A DNA stretch of 15,383 nt from Parvularcula sp. (GTDB lineage Bacteria > Pseudomonadota > Alphaproteobacteria > Caulobacterales > Parvularculaceae): NCBI GenBank assembly GCA_003506635.1, contig DNZB01000142.1, positions 1 to 15,383 of the forward strand, written 5' to 3'. The position numbers and the translations under genes were made by a program. The notes beneath the pieces are model-generated. The model searched no databases, had not been told where the DNA came from, and worked only from the letters and a program-made list of their open reading frames with translations. Shown one piece after another: positions 1-6,852 of the stretch; position 1 is the stretch's first letter, and each line of letters starts with the position of its first letter.

Positions 1-381
1 TGGCGAGACGCCCGGATTGGGCAGGGTCATGCCCTCGATCCGGCTGCGAGGAGGACAGCGGGATCATCGCTCAGGACGGGGCGGCAGGTTCAAGGCTAAT
101 GGTGCGGCCGGGCAGGACCGCCCGTCATTCGTTCTACTTGCGGAGGATGGCGCCGGCGAGCCGATAGACGGAGGCTTCCAAAGATGAGATGTCGGCGCCT
201 CGACTGATATCGCCCTTGGGGCGCTCGGCGGTCTACTCGACCGGCGGTGAGCGGGCTAGCGCCCGAACCGCAAACCGCTTCGCTCGCTGCGCGGTCTCCT
301 CTGCCGGAGTTGCGCCGCTCGTCGGGACTTCAACTCGCGGTCACCGCAGATCAAATGGGTTTGCGATACAAGCGTGTAGCT
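1..381. other. Left-edge region without a supported gene
   Basis: No full-length gene can be supported here. On the plus strand the early frames close at about 102, 166 and 186 without family resemblance. On the minus strand the frame from 232 to 134 is open for 32 codons between two TAG stops and ends DISSLEASVYRLAGAILRK, which looks protein-like but has no start codon. Another minus-strand frame starts MTLPNPGVSP at about 30 and runs off the window, so a gene beginning there cannot be excluded. No clear intrinsic terminator for the flanking regulator was found. Confidence 0.4.
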
Positions 382-1869
382 CTACGCGCTCCGCTTCACT
401 TCAATCCCATGCTCGCGCAATTTCCGGTAGAGCGTCGAGCGGCCCATGCCGAGGCGGCGGGCGACTTCGGACATGCGCCCGTCATAGGTGTCGATCGCAA
501 GCTGGATGAGGTCGCGTTCAATCGCTTCGAGCGTGCGCAGATGCCCGTCTCGGTCAAAGACGTCGACATTCTCGAACGCCGTCGACGAGTTGCCGGCGAG
601 CGGGCGCGGCGCAGCCGCCGCTTCCGGCGCCGGCGCGCCGAATTCGTCAAGGACCGGCGGCCCCATATCGACGCCGGAGGCTTCGAATTCAGCGGCGAGC
701 AAGGGAAAGTCGCGCGCGGAGAGATAAGGAGCTTCCGCGAGCACGACGGCGCGGAAGATCGTGTTTTCGAGCTGGCGGATATTGCCGGGCCAGGGCTGGC
801 GCATCAGCACGGAGAGGACTTCGTGCTGGACGCCGCGCACGTCGCGCCGCTCTTCCGCATTGTAGCGCTGGATGAAATGATCGACGAGCGCGGGAATGTC
901 CTCAGCCCGCTCGCGTAGCGGCGGAATGTGAACGGGAAAGACGTTGAGGCGATAGAAAAGATCCTCGCGGAAACGGCCCGCTTTCACTTCTTCAGATAGA
1001 TCGCGGTTGGTGGCGGAGATTATGCGCACGTCGACCTTCGCCGGACGCTTGGAGCCGACGGCGTCAACCTCGCCCTCTTGCAGCACGCGCAGGAGCTTCA
1101 CCTGCATGTCGGCGGGAAGTTCGCCGACCTCGTCAAGAAAGATCGTGCCGCTGTCGGCCTCCTGGAACTTGCCGATATGTTTCTGGTGGGCGCCGGTGAA
1201 GGCGCCCTTCTCGTGCCCGAAGAGAATGCTTTCGACGAGGTTGGCGGGGATCGCTCCGCAATTGACGGTGATGAAAGGGCGTCCGGAACGGTCGGAGGAG
1301 CCCTGAATGGCGCGCGCGACCATCTCCTTGCCGACGCCGGATTCGCCGGTGATGAGAATGGGTATGTTCGACGCCGCCGCCCGCGCGCCGAGGCGCTGGA
1401 CATTCTTCAACGCCGCGCTCGCGCCGATCAGGTCGCCGAACGCCATCGCGCCGTCGCGCTTGCGCTTGAGGCGCGAAACCTCGCCTTTCAGCGTTGAAAT
1501 GTTGAGCGCGTTGTTGATCGAAACGATGACGCGTTCGGGACTTGCGGGTTTGACGAAGAAGTCCGCCGCGCCGTTCTGCATCGCCTCCACGACAGTGTCG
1601 ATGCCGCCCTGCGCCGTCAGTACGATGACAGGCAAGTCGTCGCGATAGGCCTTTGCGCGCTTCAAGGTCTCCATGCCGCCGAGCCCCGGCATGCGAAGGT
1701 CGAGCATGACGAGCGAAACATCGTTGCCCTGATCGCTCTGGAGGAGCTGCAACGCCGCCTCGCCTGAATCCGATTGCAGCACCGGATAGCCGGCCTTCTC
1801 GCACACCGCGCGCATCAGACGGCGCTGCGTCGGATCGTCATCGACGATCAGAATGGTCTTGTTGGTCAC
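382..1869 (-). CDS. NtrC-family sigma-54-dependent response regulator (REC-AAA+-Fis)
   Basis: A 495-residue transcription activator with three complete parts. The receiver domain (about 1-120) has the acidic pocket D10-D12, phospho-acceptor D57 in MLDLRMP, T85 and K107. The central AAA+ domain (about 145-380) has Walker A GESGVGKE (175-182), the sigma-54-contacting loop GAFTGA (222-227) and Walker B IFLDE (243-247). A Pro/Ala-rich linker leads to a Fis-type helix-turn-helix near the C terminus (RRLGMGRSTLYRKL). With these residues intact it should drive sigma-54 promoters when phosphorylated. The start is GTG at 1869, with GAGGGG (1876-1881) six bases upstream. No sensor kinase lies beside it, so its input is unknown. 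From memory it resembles the widespread alphaproteobacterial group that includes Caulobacter TacA; I could not test this by alignment. Its targets are unknown. Confidence 0.93.
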   Translation of the reverse strand: MTNKTILIVDDDPTQRRLMRAVCEKAGYPVLQSDSGEAALQLLQSDQGNDVSLVMLDLRMPGLGGMETLKRAKAYRDDLPVIVLTAQGGIDTVVEAMQNGAADFFVKPASPERVIVSINNALNISTLKGEVSRLKRKRDGAMAFGDLIGASAALKNVQRLGARAAASNIPILITGESGVGKEMVARAIQGSSDRSGRPFITVNCGAIPANLVESILFGHEKGAFTGAHQKHIGKFQEADSGTIFLDEVGELPADMQVKLLRVLQEGEVDAVGSKRPAKVDVRIISATNRDLSEEVKAGRFREDLFYRLNVFPVHIPPLRERAEDIPALVDHFIQRYNAEERRDVRGVQHEVLSVLMRQPWPGNIRQLENTIFRAVVLAEAPYLSARDFPLLAAEFEASGVDMGPPVLDEFGAPAPEAAAAPRPLAGNSSTAFENVDVFDRDGHLRTLEAIERDLIQLAIDTYDGRMSEVARRLGMGRSTLYRKLREHGIEVKRSA

Positions 1870-2029
1870 CGGCGGCCCCTCATTCGGATGGAACGGCCAA
1901 AAGGGTTAGGGCGGCGAGGTTAAGGTTCGCTTTAAACCGTATCATTCCGGGAAAAGGGGCGGGGCGGGTTAGGAATTTGTTGAGGGTCGCCGGCATGGCG
2001 CCCCTTCGCCTCCCCCTTGTGGGACGGCG

Positions 2030-2050
2030 GAAACTTCCGCAGGAAGTTTC
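2030..2050. repeat. Perfect 9-bp inverted repeat in a divergent spacer
   Basis: GAAACTTCC (2030-2038) and GGAAGTTTC (2042-2050) are exact reverse complements separated by GCA. The repeat lies between the divergent sigma-54 regulator and the alpha/beta hydrolase, about 75 bp before the hydrolase start. There is no T-tract after either arm, so a terminator is unlikely. A dimeric repressor or activator site is the simplest reading. The bound protein is unknown. Confidence 0.6.
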
Positions 2051-2124
2051 GCGCGGAGGGCCGGTGATTGGAAGGCGACGAACCCAGTCCGGCGCGCTGA
2101 ACGCAGGAATGAGGCGAAGACCTG

Positions 2125-3090
2125 ATGACCGACGCTCCAGAGCACATCCGCCCGATCGAGCATTTGAACGGCGTCGCCCCGCCGGCGCCGGACTGGTTCA
2201 CGCGCGCGCTTGCAGCGCCGAGCGAGGAAGGCGAGGTCGCGGTCGCGGGCGCGCGCATTCGTTATTCGGCATGGGGCGAGGCCGGGCGGCGGGGCCTCGT
2301 CTTCATTCATGGCGGGCGCGCGCACCGGAACTGGTGGCGCCCCTTCGCGCCGTTCTTCGCGGATCATTACCGCGTCGTCGCCTTCGACATGTCCGGCATG
2401 GGCGACAGCGACTGGCGCCCGAGCTACAACGTCAATCTGTCGATCGACGAGTTGTTCGCCGTCATCGATCATTCGGGCGCGGGACGCGGCGGTCGCCCGA
2501 TCGTCGTCGGCCATTCCTTCGGCGGCTGGGTGACGCTCGCCGCGGTCGAGCGGCAGGGCGAGCGTCTCCTTGGCGCCGTCGTCATCGACAGCCCGATCGG
2601 CAAGCCCGACCCCGATGAAGGCTATACGGTCCTAAAGCGCCGCGCGCTCGACGCCGAGACGAAAGCGAGCCGCATCTATGCGACCATTGAGGAACCGGTC
2701 GCGCGGTTCCGGTTTCTGCCGGAACAGCCGGCGAGCGAGCATTATCTCGTCGATTACATCGCGCGGCAGGGCCTTGTCCGGGCGCCGCGCCCCGAAGGCG
2801 GGACAGGCTGGACCTGGAAATTCGATCCCGCTCACGGCCGGAATTTCGAGATCCATTACGAACGCGACCTGTTCCTCGCGGCTCGCTGCCCGCTGGCCTT
2901 TCTCTATGGGGAGGCTTCGGCCTTCGCGACGGGGGAGGGCTTTGAGCACCTCAAACAGCAGACCAAGGGGCGCTCGCCTTTCGTGATCATGCCGACGGTG
3001 CATCACCATTTGATGTTCGAACAGCCGATCGGCTTCGTGGCGACGCTGAAGATGCTGCTGACCTGCTGGCCTGTCCGGGTGGGGAATTAG
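2125..3090 (+). CDS. Alpha/beta-fold hydrolase
   Basis: A 321-residue alpha/beta hydrolase of unknown substrate, with no signal peptide, so probably cytoplasmic. After a leader of about 40 residues the fold begins. The oxyanion-hole region is FIHGGRAHRNWW (about 60-71), strand beta-4 follows as VVAFDMSGMGDSDW, and the nucleophile elbow GHSFGG places the catalytic serine at 131. The catalytic histidine is in HHH (293-295), within a tail of the form HHHLMFEQP. The acid is less obvious: D155 after beta-6 (VVIDSPIG) and E in LYGEASAF after beta-7 are both candidates. Such proteins include esterases, C-C bond hydrolases and dehalogenases, and the sequence does not decide between them. The ATG at 2125 has a GAGGCG Shine-Dalgarno at 2111-2116. 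It is monocistronic or read through toward the next gene 71 bp downstream. Confidence 0.85.
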   Translation: MTDAPEHIRPIEHLNGVAPPAPDWFTRALAAPSEEGEVAVAGARIRYSAWGEAGRRGLVFIHGGRAHRNWWRPFAPFFADHYRVVAFDMSGMGDSDWRPSYNVNLSIDELFAVIDHSGAGRGGRPIVVGHSFGGWVTLAAVERQGERLLGAVVIDSPIGKPDPDEGYTVLKRRALDAETKASRIYATIEEPVARFRFLPEQPASEHYLVDYIARQGLVRAPRPEGGTGWTWKFDPAHGRNFEIHYERDLFLAARCPLAFLYGEASAFATGEGFEHLKQQTKGRSPFVIMPTVHHHLMFEQPIGFVATLKMLLTCWPVRVGN

Positions 3091-3161
3091 GGGCCGTCCC
3101 CTTGCCCATGCCACTGAATTAGGCGAGATATCCGCCCGTTCAGAGGTTCGGAGACGAGGAT

Positions 3162-3389
3162 ATGGCGACCGCCGGCGACACCAAGCAGCGTCTGGCTGAC
3201 GCGGAGGAGCACCGCAAGATCTACGACGGCATCATGAAGAATTCGGCGCAGGTCGGCGTGCCGCTGACCATGGGCCTTGCGATGTTCTTCACGCAGCTTG
3301 TGCTCGGCCATGGCTGGTGGGCGGTCTTGTGGTTTTTCGCGACTTACGTCCTTGTCTGGTGGGTGGCGAAAACTTTCTTTTCTCATTAG
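3162..3389 (+). CDS. Small membrane protein, aa3-type cytochrome c oxidase subunit IV-like
   Basis: A 75-residue protein with a charged, helical N terminus (about 1-30, containing AEEHRKIYDGIMKNSAQ) and two closely spaced hydrophobic segments (about 31-49 and 52-71) split by GHGW. The N-terminal helix followed by a membrane helix resembles the bacterial aa3-type cytochrome c oxidase subunit IV family. That family usually has a single membrane helix, so the second one is unusual. I recall genes given this name directly upstream of pnt genes in other alphaproteobacteria, which fits the position here. No oxidase genes are nearby, so a role in the oxidase is not shown; a role in assembling or regulating the transhydrogenase is possible but inferred. 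It starts at ATG 3162 with GGAG at 3150-3153. Its stop is 31 bp before pntAA, consistent with co-transcription. Confidence 0.75.
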   Translation: MATAGDTKQRLADAEEHRKIYDGIMKNSAQVGVPLTMGLAMFFTQLVLGHGWWAVLWFFATYVLVWWVAKTFFSH

Positions 3390-3420
3390 CCGCGGTTGAT
3401 CTCACCGTCCGGGAGCTTTG

Positions 3421-4587
3421 ATGAAGATCGCTGTCCTTCGTGAAACCCGGGCCGGCGAGTCGCGGGTTGCAGCCTCGCCGGAGACGGTGAAGAAGTTCGC
3501 CGCGCTCGGCGCAAGCGTCGCGGTCGAGCGCGGCGCGGGCGAGGGCGGCAATTTTCCCGACCACCTATTTCAGGAAGCGGGCGCCGCGATCGCCGCGACG
3601 GCGGCCGAAGCGCTGAACGGCGCCGACCTCGTATTGAAGGTGCGTGCGCCGGAGGCCGGCGAATTTTCAGCCTACCGCGCCGGGCAGCGCGTCGCCGCGA
3701 TCGTCGCGCCGCACGGCAACAAGGACGTGCTTGAGGCGGCGGCGCGCGCCGGCGTCGAGCTGTTCGCCATGGACCTGATGCCGCGCATCACGCGCGCGCA
3801 GTCGATGGACGTTCTGTCCTCGCAGTCAAACCTCGCCGGCTACAAGGCGGTGATTGACGCGGCCGCCTATTACGGGCGCGCCATGCCGATGATGATGACC
3901 GCGGCGGGTACGATAGCGCCGGCGAAGGTCTTCATCATGGGCGCCGGCGTCGCCGGACTTCAGGCGATCGCCACGGCGCGGCGCATGGGCGCGGTCGTCT
4001 CCGCGACCGACGTGCGCCTGGCGGCGAAAGAGCAGGTCGAGAGCCTCGGCGCGACCTTTGTCACCGTCGATGAAGCGGCCATGAAAGACGCGGAAACGGC
4101 GGGCGGCTACGCCAGGGAAATGTCCGACGACTTCAAGCGCCGTCAGGCGGAATTCGTCGGCAAACACATCGCAAAACAGAACATCGTCGTCACGACCGCG
4201 CTCATTCCAGGGCGCCCGGCGCCGCAGCTTGTCTCGGAAGACATGGTGCGCGCCATGGCGCCTGGCTCGGTCATCGTCGATCTCGCGGTCGAACAGGGCG
4301 GCAATGTCGCGCTGTCGCGGCGCGGCGAAGTGATCGACGTCGGCGGCGTCATCATCATCGGCTTTGAAAACGTGCCGGGGCGCCTCGCGCAGGACGCATC
4401 GAATCTTTACGCGCGCAACCTCCTCAATTTCATCAGCGCCTTCGTCAACAAGGAGACGAAAGCGTTCGAGCCCGACTGGAACGACGACATCATCAAGGGC
4501 GTCGCGCTGACGCAAGGCGGAAAGATCGTCCATCCCCAATTCGCGCCGGCGCCGCCGGCCGATGCGGGTCAAACTGCGGCGGAGTAA
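3421..4587 (+). CDS. pntAA: NAD(P) transhydrogenase subunit alpha part 1 (domain I, NAD(H)-binding)
   Basis: The soluble NAD(H)-binding domain I of proton-translocating transhydrogenase, which transfers hydride from NADH to NADP+ with proton entry from the periplasm. Key residues match the well-studied Rhodospirillum rubrum dI: R122, Q127 and D130 in MPRITRAQSMD align with its R127, Q132 and D135, which contact nicotinamide. The Rossmann loop GAGVAG is at 174-179 with D197 at the end of the next strand. At 388 residues it is dI alone, as expected where the alpha chain is split into two genes. ATG 3421 is chosen over the in-frame TTG at 3418 because GGGAG (3411-3415) then lies five bases upstream. 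The TAA is three bases before pntAB, and GGAG at its 3' end serves the next gene. Confidence 0.97.
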   Translation: MKIAVLRETRAGESRVAASPETVKKFAALGASVAVERGAGEGGNFPDHLFQEAGAAIAATAAEALNGADLVLKVRAPEAGEFSAYRAGQRVAAIVAPHGNKDVLEAAARAGVELFAMDLMPRITRAQSMDVLSSQSNLAGYKAVIDAAAYYGRAMPMMMTAAGTIAPAKVFIMGAGVAGLQAIATARRMGAVVSATDVRLAAKEQVESLGATFVTVDEAAMKDAETAGGYAREMSDDFKRRQAEFVGKHIAKQNIVVTTALIPGRPAPQLVSEDMVRAMAPGSVIVDLAVEQGGNVALSRRGEVIDVGGVIIIGFENVPGRLAQDASNLYARNLLNFISAFVNKETKAFEPDWNDDIIKGVALTQGGKIVHPQFAPAPPADAGQTAAE

Positions 4588-4590
4588 GCA

Positions 4591-5079
4591 ATGGCGGAAG
4601 AAGCAGCAACGGCCGGCACAGTCGAGGAGGCCGCCCGCGACGTCGCGGAAGCCGCCGAAACGCTGCGCCAAACCGCGGAGGCGGCCGAAGAAACAGCCAA
4701 ACAGCTTTCCGCGTCCAGCGACCACGCCCTGTCGATGATCGACCGCATCAACGATATCTCCGCCGCCGTCGCCGGCGGGCCGTCGGACTTCATCTACCTC
4801 CTCGCGATATTCATCCTCGCGATCTTCGTCGGTTATTACGTCGTCTGGTCGGTGACGCCGGCGCTGCATACGCCGTTGATGTCGGTGACGAACGCGATCT
4901 CCTCGGTCGTCATCGTCGGCGCGCTGATCGCGGTCGGCGCGGGCGTGACGGCGTCTGGCGCCGGACTGTGGTCGAAAGCCTTCGGCTTCCTTGCGGTGAC
5001 GCTCGCCAGCGTCAATATCTTCGGCGGCTTCCTCGTCACCCAAAGGATGCTCGGCATGTACAAGAAGAAGGGCTCATAA
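4591..5079 (+). CDS. pntAB: NAD(P) transhydrogenase subunit alpha part 2 (membrane domain IIa)
   Basis: The small membrane subunit that supplies part of the transhydrogenase proton channel together with PntB. The core has hydrophobic helices at about 67-88, 102-122 and 130-149, including the family-typical stretch GYYVVWSVTPALHTPLMSVTNA. It ends in a short basic tail (YKKKGS). Residues 1-60 form a hydrophilic Ala/Glu-rich extension with heptad-like spacing (EEAARDVAEAAETLRQ), likely helical or coiled coil, which makes this 162-residue protein longer than the minimal form. The ATG at 4591 follows GGAG (4581-4584) with six bases between. PntB begins six bases after this stop, so the three subunits are very probably translated from one message. 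Confidence 0.94.
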   Translation: MAEEAATAGTVEEAARDVAEAAETLRQTAEAAEETAKQLSASSDHALSMIDRINDISAAVAGGPSDFIYLLAIFILAIFVGYYVVWSVTPALHTPLMSVTNAISSVVIVGALIAVGAGVTASGAGLWSKAFGFLAVTLASVNIFGGFLVTQRMLGMYKKKGS

Positions 5080-5085
5080 CCCCCC

Positions 5086-6489
5086 ATGGCCGATAACCTG
5101 CCGCCGCTTCTTTACGTCGTTTCCGGCGTTCTCTTCATCCTCGCGCTGCGCGGGCTTTCCTCGCCGGAGACGGCGCGGGAGGGAAACCGCTACGGCATGA
5201 TCGGCATGGCGCTCGCCGTCGCGACGACCCTGTTCGTGCTGCAGGACAAGGGCCTCATCACCTGGGGCGTCGCCGGCGCGGGCGTCGCAATCGGCGGAGG
5301 CTTCGGCGCGGTCGTCGCGCAGCGCGTCAAGATGACCGAGATGCCGCAGCTGGTGGCGTTCTTTCACAGCCTTGTCGGCCTTGCTGCGGTGTTCATCGCC
5401 TGGGCGGCGTTCCTTGCGCCCAACGCCTTCGGCGTCGGCGAGCCGGGCAAGATCCATCTTCAGTCCGTCCTTGAGATGGGCCTTGGCGCCGCCATCGGCG
5501 CGATCACCTTTTCGGGATCGGTCATCGCCTATCTGAAGCTTGCGGAGAAAATGTCGGGCAAGCCGATCCTCTTGCCGGCGCGGCACATTATCAATCTCGC
5601 GCTTGCGCTCGTCATCGTGCTGATGATCGGCGTACTGATGACCGGCGCGCAGCACTGGTCGATCTTCCTGGTCCTGACCCTTGCGGCTTTCGTCCTCGGC
5701 TTCCTTCTCATCATCCCGATCGGCGGTGCGGACATGCCGGTCGTCGTGTCGATGCTGAACTCCTATTCCGGCTGGGCGGCGGCGGGCATCGGTTTCACGC
5801 TTGAGAACATGGCGCTGATCATCACCGGCGCGCTTGTCGGCTCGTCGGGCGCGATCCTTTCCTACATCATGTGCAAGGGGATGAACCGCTCGTTCATCTC
5901 CGTCATCCTCGGCGGCTTCGGCGGCGAGGACGCGGCGGCCGGCAAGGGCGGCGAAGAAACGCGCCCCTTCAAGCAGGGCTCGGCGGACGACGCCGCCTTC
6001 ATCATGAAGAACGCCGGCAAGGTGATCGTCGTCCCCGGCTACGGCATGGCGGTCGCGCAGGCCCAGCATGCGCTGAAGGAAATGGCCGACAAGCTGAAAG
6101 CCGCGGGCGTCGAGGTGAAATACGCGATCCACCCTGTGGCGGGCCGCATGCCGGGGCACATGAACGTCCTCCTCGCCGAGGCGCAGGTGCCCTATGACGA
6201 GGTGTTCGAGCTTGAAGACATCAACGCCGAATTCCGCACGGCGGACGTCGCCTTCGTCATCGGGGCGAACGACGTGACGAACCCCGCCGCGAAGACCGAC
6301 AAGACCTCGCCCATCTACGGCATGCCGATCCTTGACGTTGAAAACGCCCGCACGGTGCTTTTCGTCAAACGCTCGATGGCGTCCGGCTACGCCGGGGTGC
6401 AGAACGAACTCTTCTTCCGCGACAACACGATGATGTTGTTCGGCGACGCGAAAAAGGTCTGTGAGCAGATCGTCAAGGCGCTGCATTAG
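5086..6489 (+). CDS. pntB: NAD(P) transhydrogenase subunit beta (domains IIb and III)
   Basis: The beta subunit of the transhydrogenase: a membrane domain of several hydrophobic helices (residues about 5-270) and the NADP(H)-binding domain III (about 290-467). H94 in FFHSLVGL and N225 in MLNSYSGW correspond by position to the channel residues His91 and Asn222 of E. coli PntB. Domain III has the glycine loop GYGMAVAQ (318-325), HPVAGRMPGHMNVLLAEA, and GANDVTNP with D396. All blocks expected of an active enzyme are present. The immediate upstream bases are a C-run (CCCCCCATG) with no good Shine-Dalgarno, so translation is probably coupled to pntAB, whose stop is six bases away. No intrinsic terminator follows. 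The product makes NADPH for biosynthesis and redox defence using the proton gradient. Confidence 0.97.
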   Translation: MADNLPPLLYVVSGVLFILALRGLSSPETAREGNRYGMIGMALAVATTLFVLQDKGLITWGVAGAGVAIGGGFGAVVAQRVKMTEMPQLVAFFHSLVGLAAVFIAWAAFLAPNAFGVGEPGKIHLQSVLEMGLGAAIGAITFSGSVIAYLKLAEKMSGKPILLPARHIINLALALVIVLMIGVLMTGAQHWSIFLVLTLAAFVLGFLLIIPIGGADMPVVVSMLNSYSGWAAAGIGFTLENMALIITGALVGSSGAILSYIMCKGMNRSFISVILGGFGGEDAAAGKGGEETRPFKQGSADDAAFIMKNAGKVIVVPGYGMAVAQAQHALKEMADKLKAAGVEVKYAIHPVAGRMPGHMNVLLAEAQVPYDEVFELEDINAEFRTADVAFVIGANDVTNPAAKTDKTSPIYGMPILDVENARTVLFVKRSMASGYAGVQNELFFRDNTMMLFGDAKKVCEQIVKALH

Positions 6490-6660
6490 AGCGCCTGTCT
6501 TCGTCACGCCGTCGCGGGCGGCCAGTTTCCGGCTTCCTCGGGCAAGGGCGTTTGCAAGGGCGAGGAGCCTTCGCGCGATGACGGCGGCAGCGCGCTTGGC
6601 GGGCTTACCTGCTTTGATGCGTTGTTCGTATTCGCCCTTGAAGCCGTTGTTCAAGCGGGT
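6490..6660 (-). pseudogene. Possible C-terminal remnant of an IS110-type transposase
   Basis: On the minus strand, directly abutting the pntB stop, 57 codons read as a compact helical protein end containing GFKGEYEQRIKAGKPAKRAA and then ARRLLALANALAR. The order (a Y..R motif, then AGKPAK, then a basic residue with LL.LANAL) recalls the C-terminal Transposase_20 region of IS110-family transposases. It uses AAA, GCA and GGT codons more freely than its neighbours. The frame stays open on both sides only because of GC-rich codon shadowing: the upstream part looks nothing like a transposase, and no start or catalytic region is visible. The spacer itself (6490-6852) holds no other gene. The family assignment is from memory and tentative. 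Confidence 0.33.
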
Positions 6661-6852
6661 AGAAGCGGGCGCTGGTCCTTCAACTGGAAATACAGGCGCC
6701 GTGCGCCGGCGCGTGGAATCATCGCGAAAACGGAACAGGCGCCTTGCCGCAGGGCCGGAGCTCTCAGGGCTTGCGTTGACGGCCGGTCCGGACAAGCCGA
6801 CACTGCGCCGCAGCGCCCCGCTTTCAATGGCGCCGTCATTCCGCGAGGGGGC

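Noticed and set aside
90..110. GGTTCAAGGC resembling a tRNA T-arm
   Set aside because: No matching stem, anticodon arm or acceptor stem could be found around it on either strand.
260..300. Hairpin-forming GC-rich sequence (ACCGC ... GCGGT) as a terminator for the sigma-54 regulator
   Set aside because: The stem is only about five base pairs with a large loop, and no T-tract follows on the minus strand.
3102..3130. TTGCCC and GAGATA as a promoter for the pnt operon
   Set aside because: Spacing is 17 bases but the -10 matches only two consensus positions, too weak to report.
3826..5043. Minus-strand open frame of 405 codons opposite pntAA and pntAB
   Set aside because: Its composition (Arg/Asp/His-rich runs) is that of a shadow frame, and the plus-strand genes are certain.
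6622..6852. N-terminal extension of the antiporter to the upstream start at 6622
   Set aside because: The added 77 residues are Arg/Ala-rich, unlike any carrier N terminus, while TTG 6853 gives a normal-length protein with a ribosome binding site.
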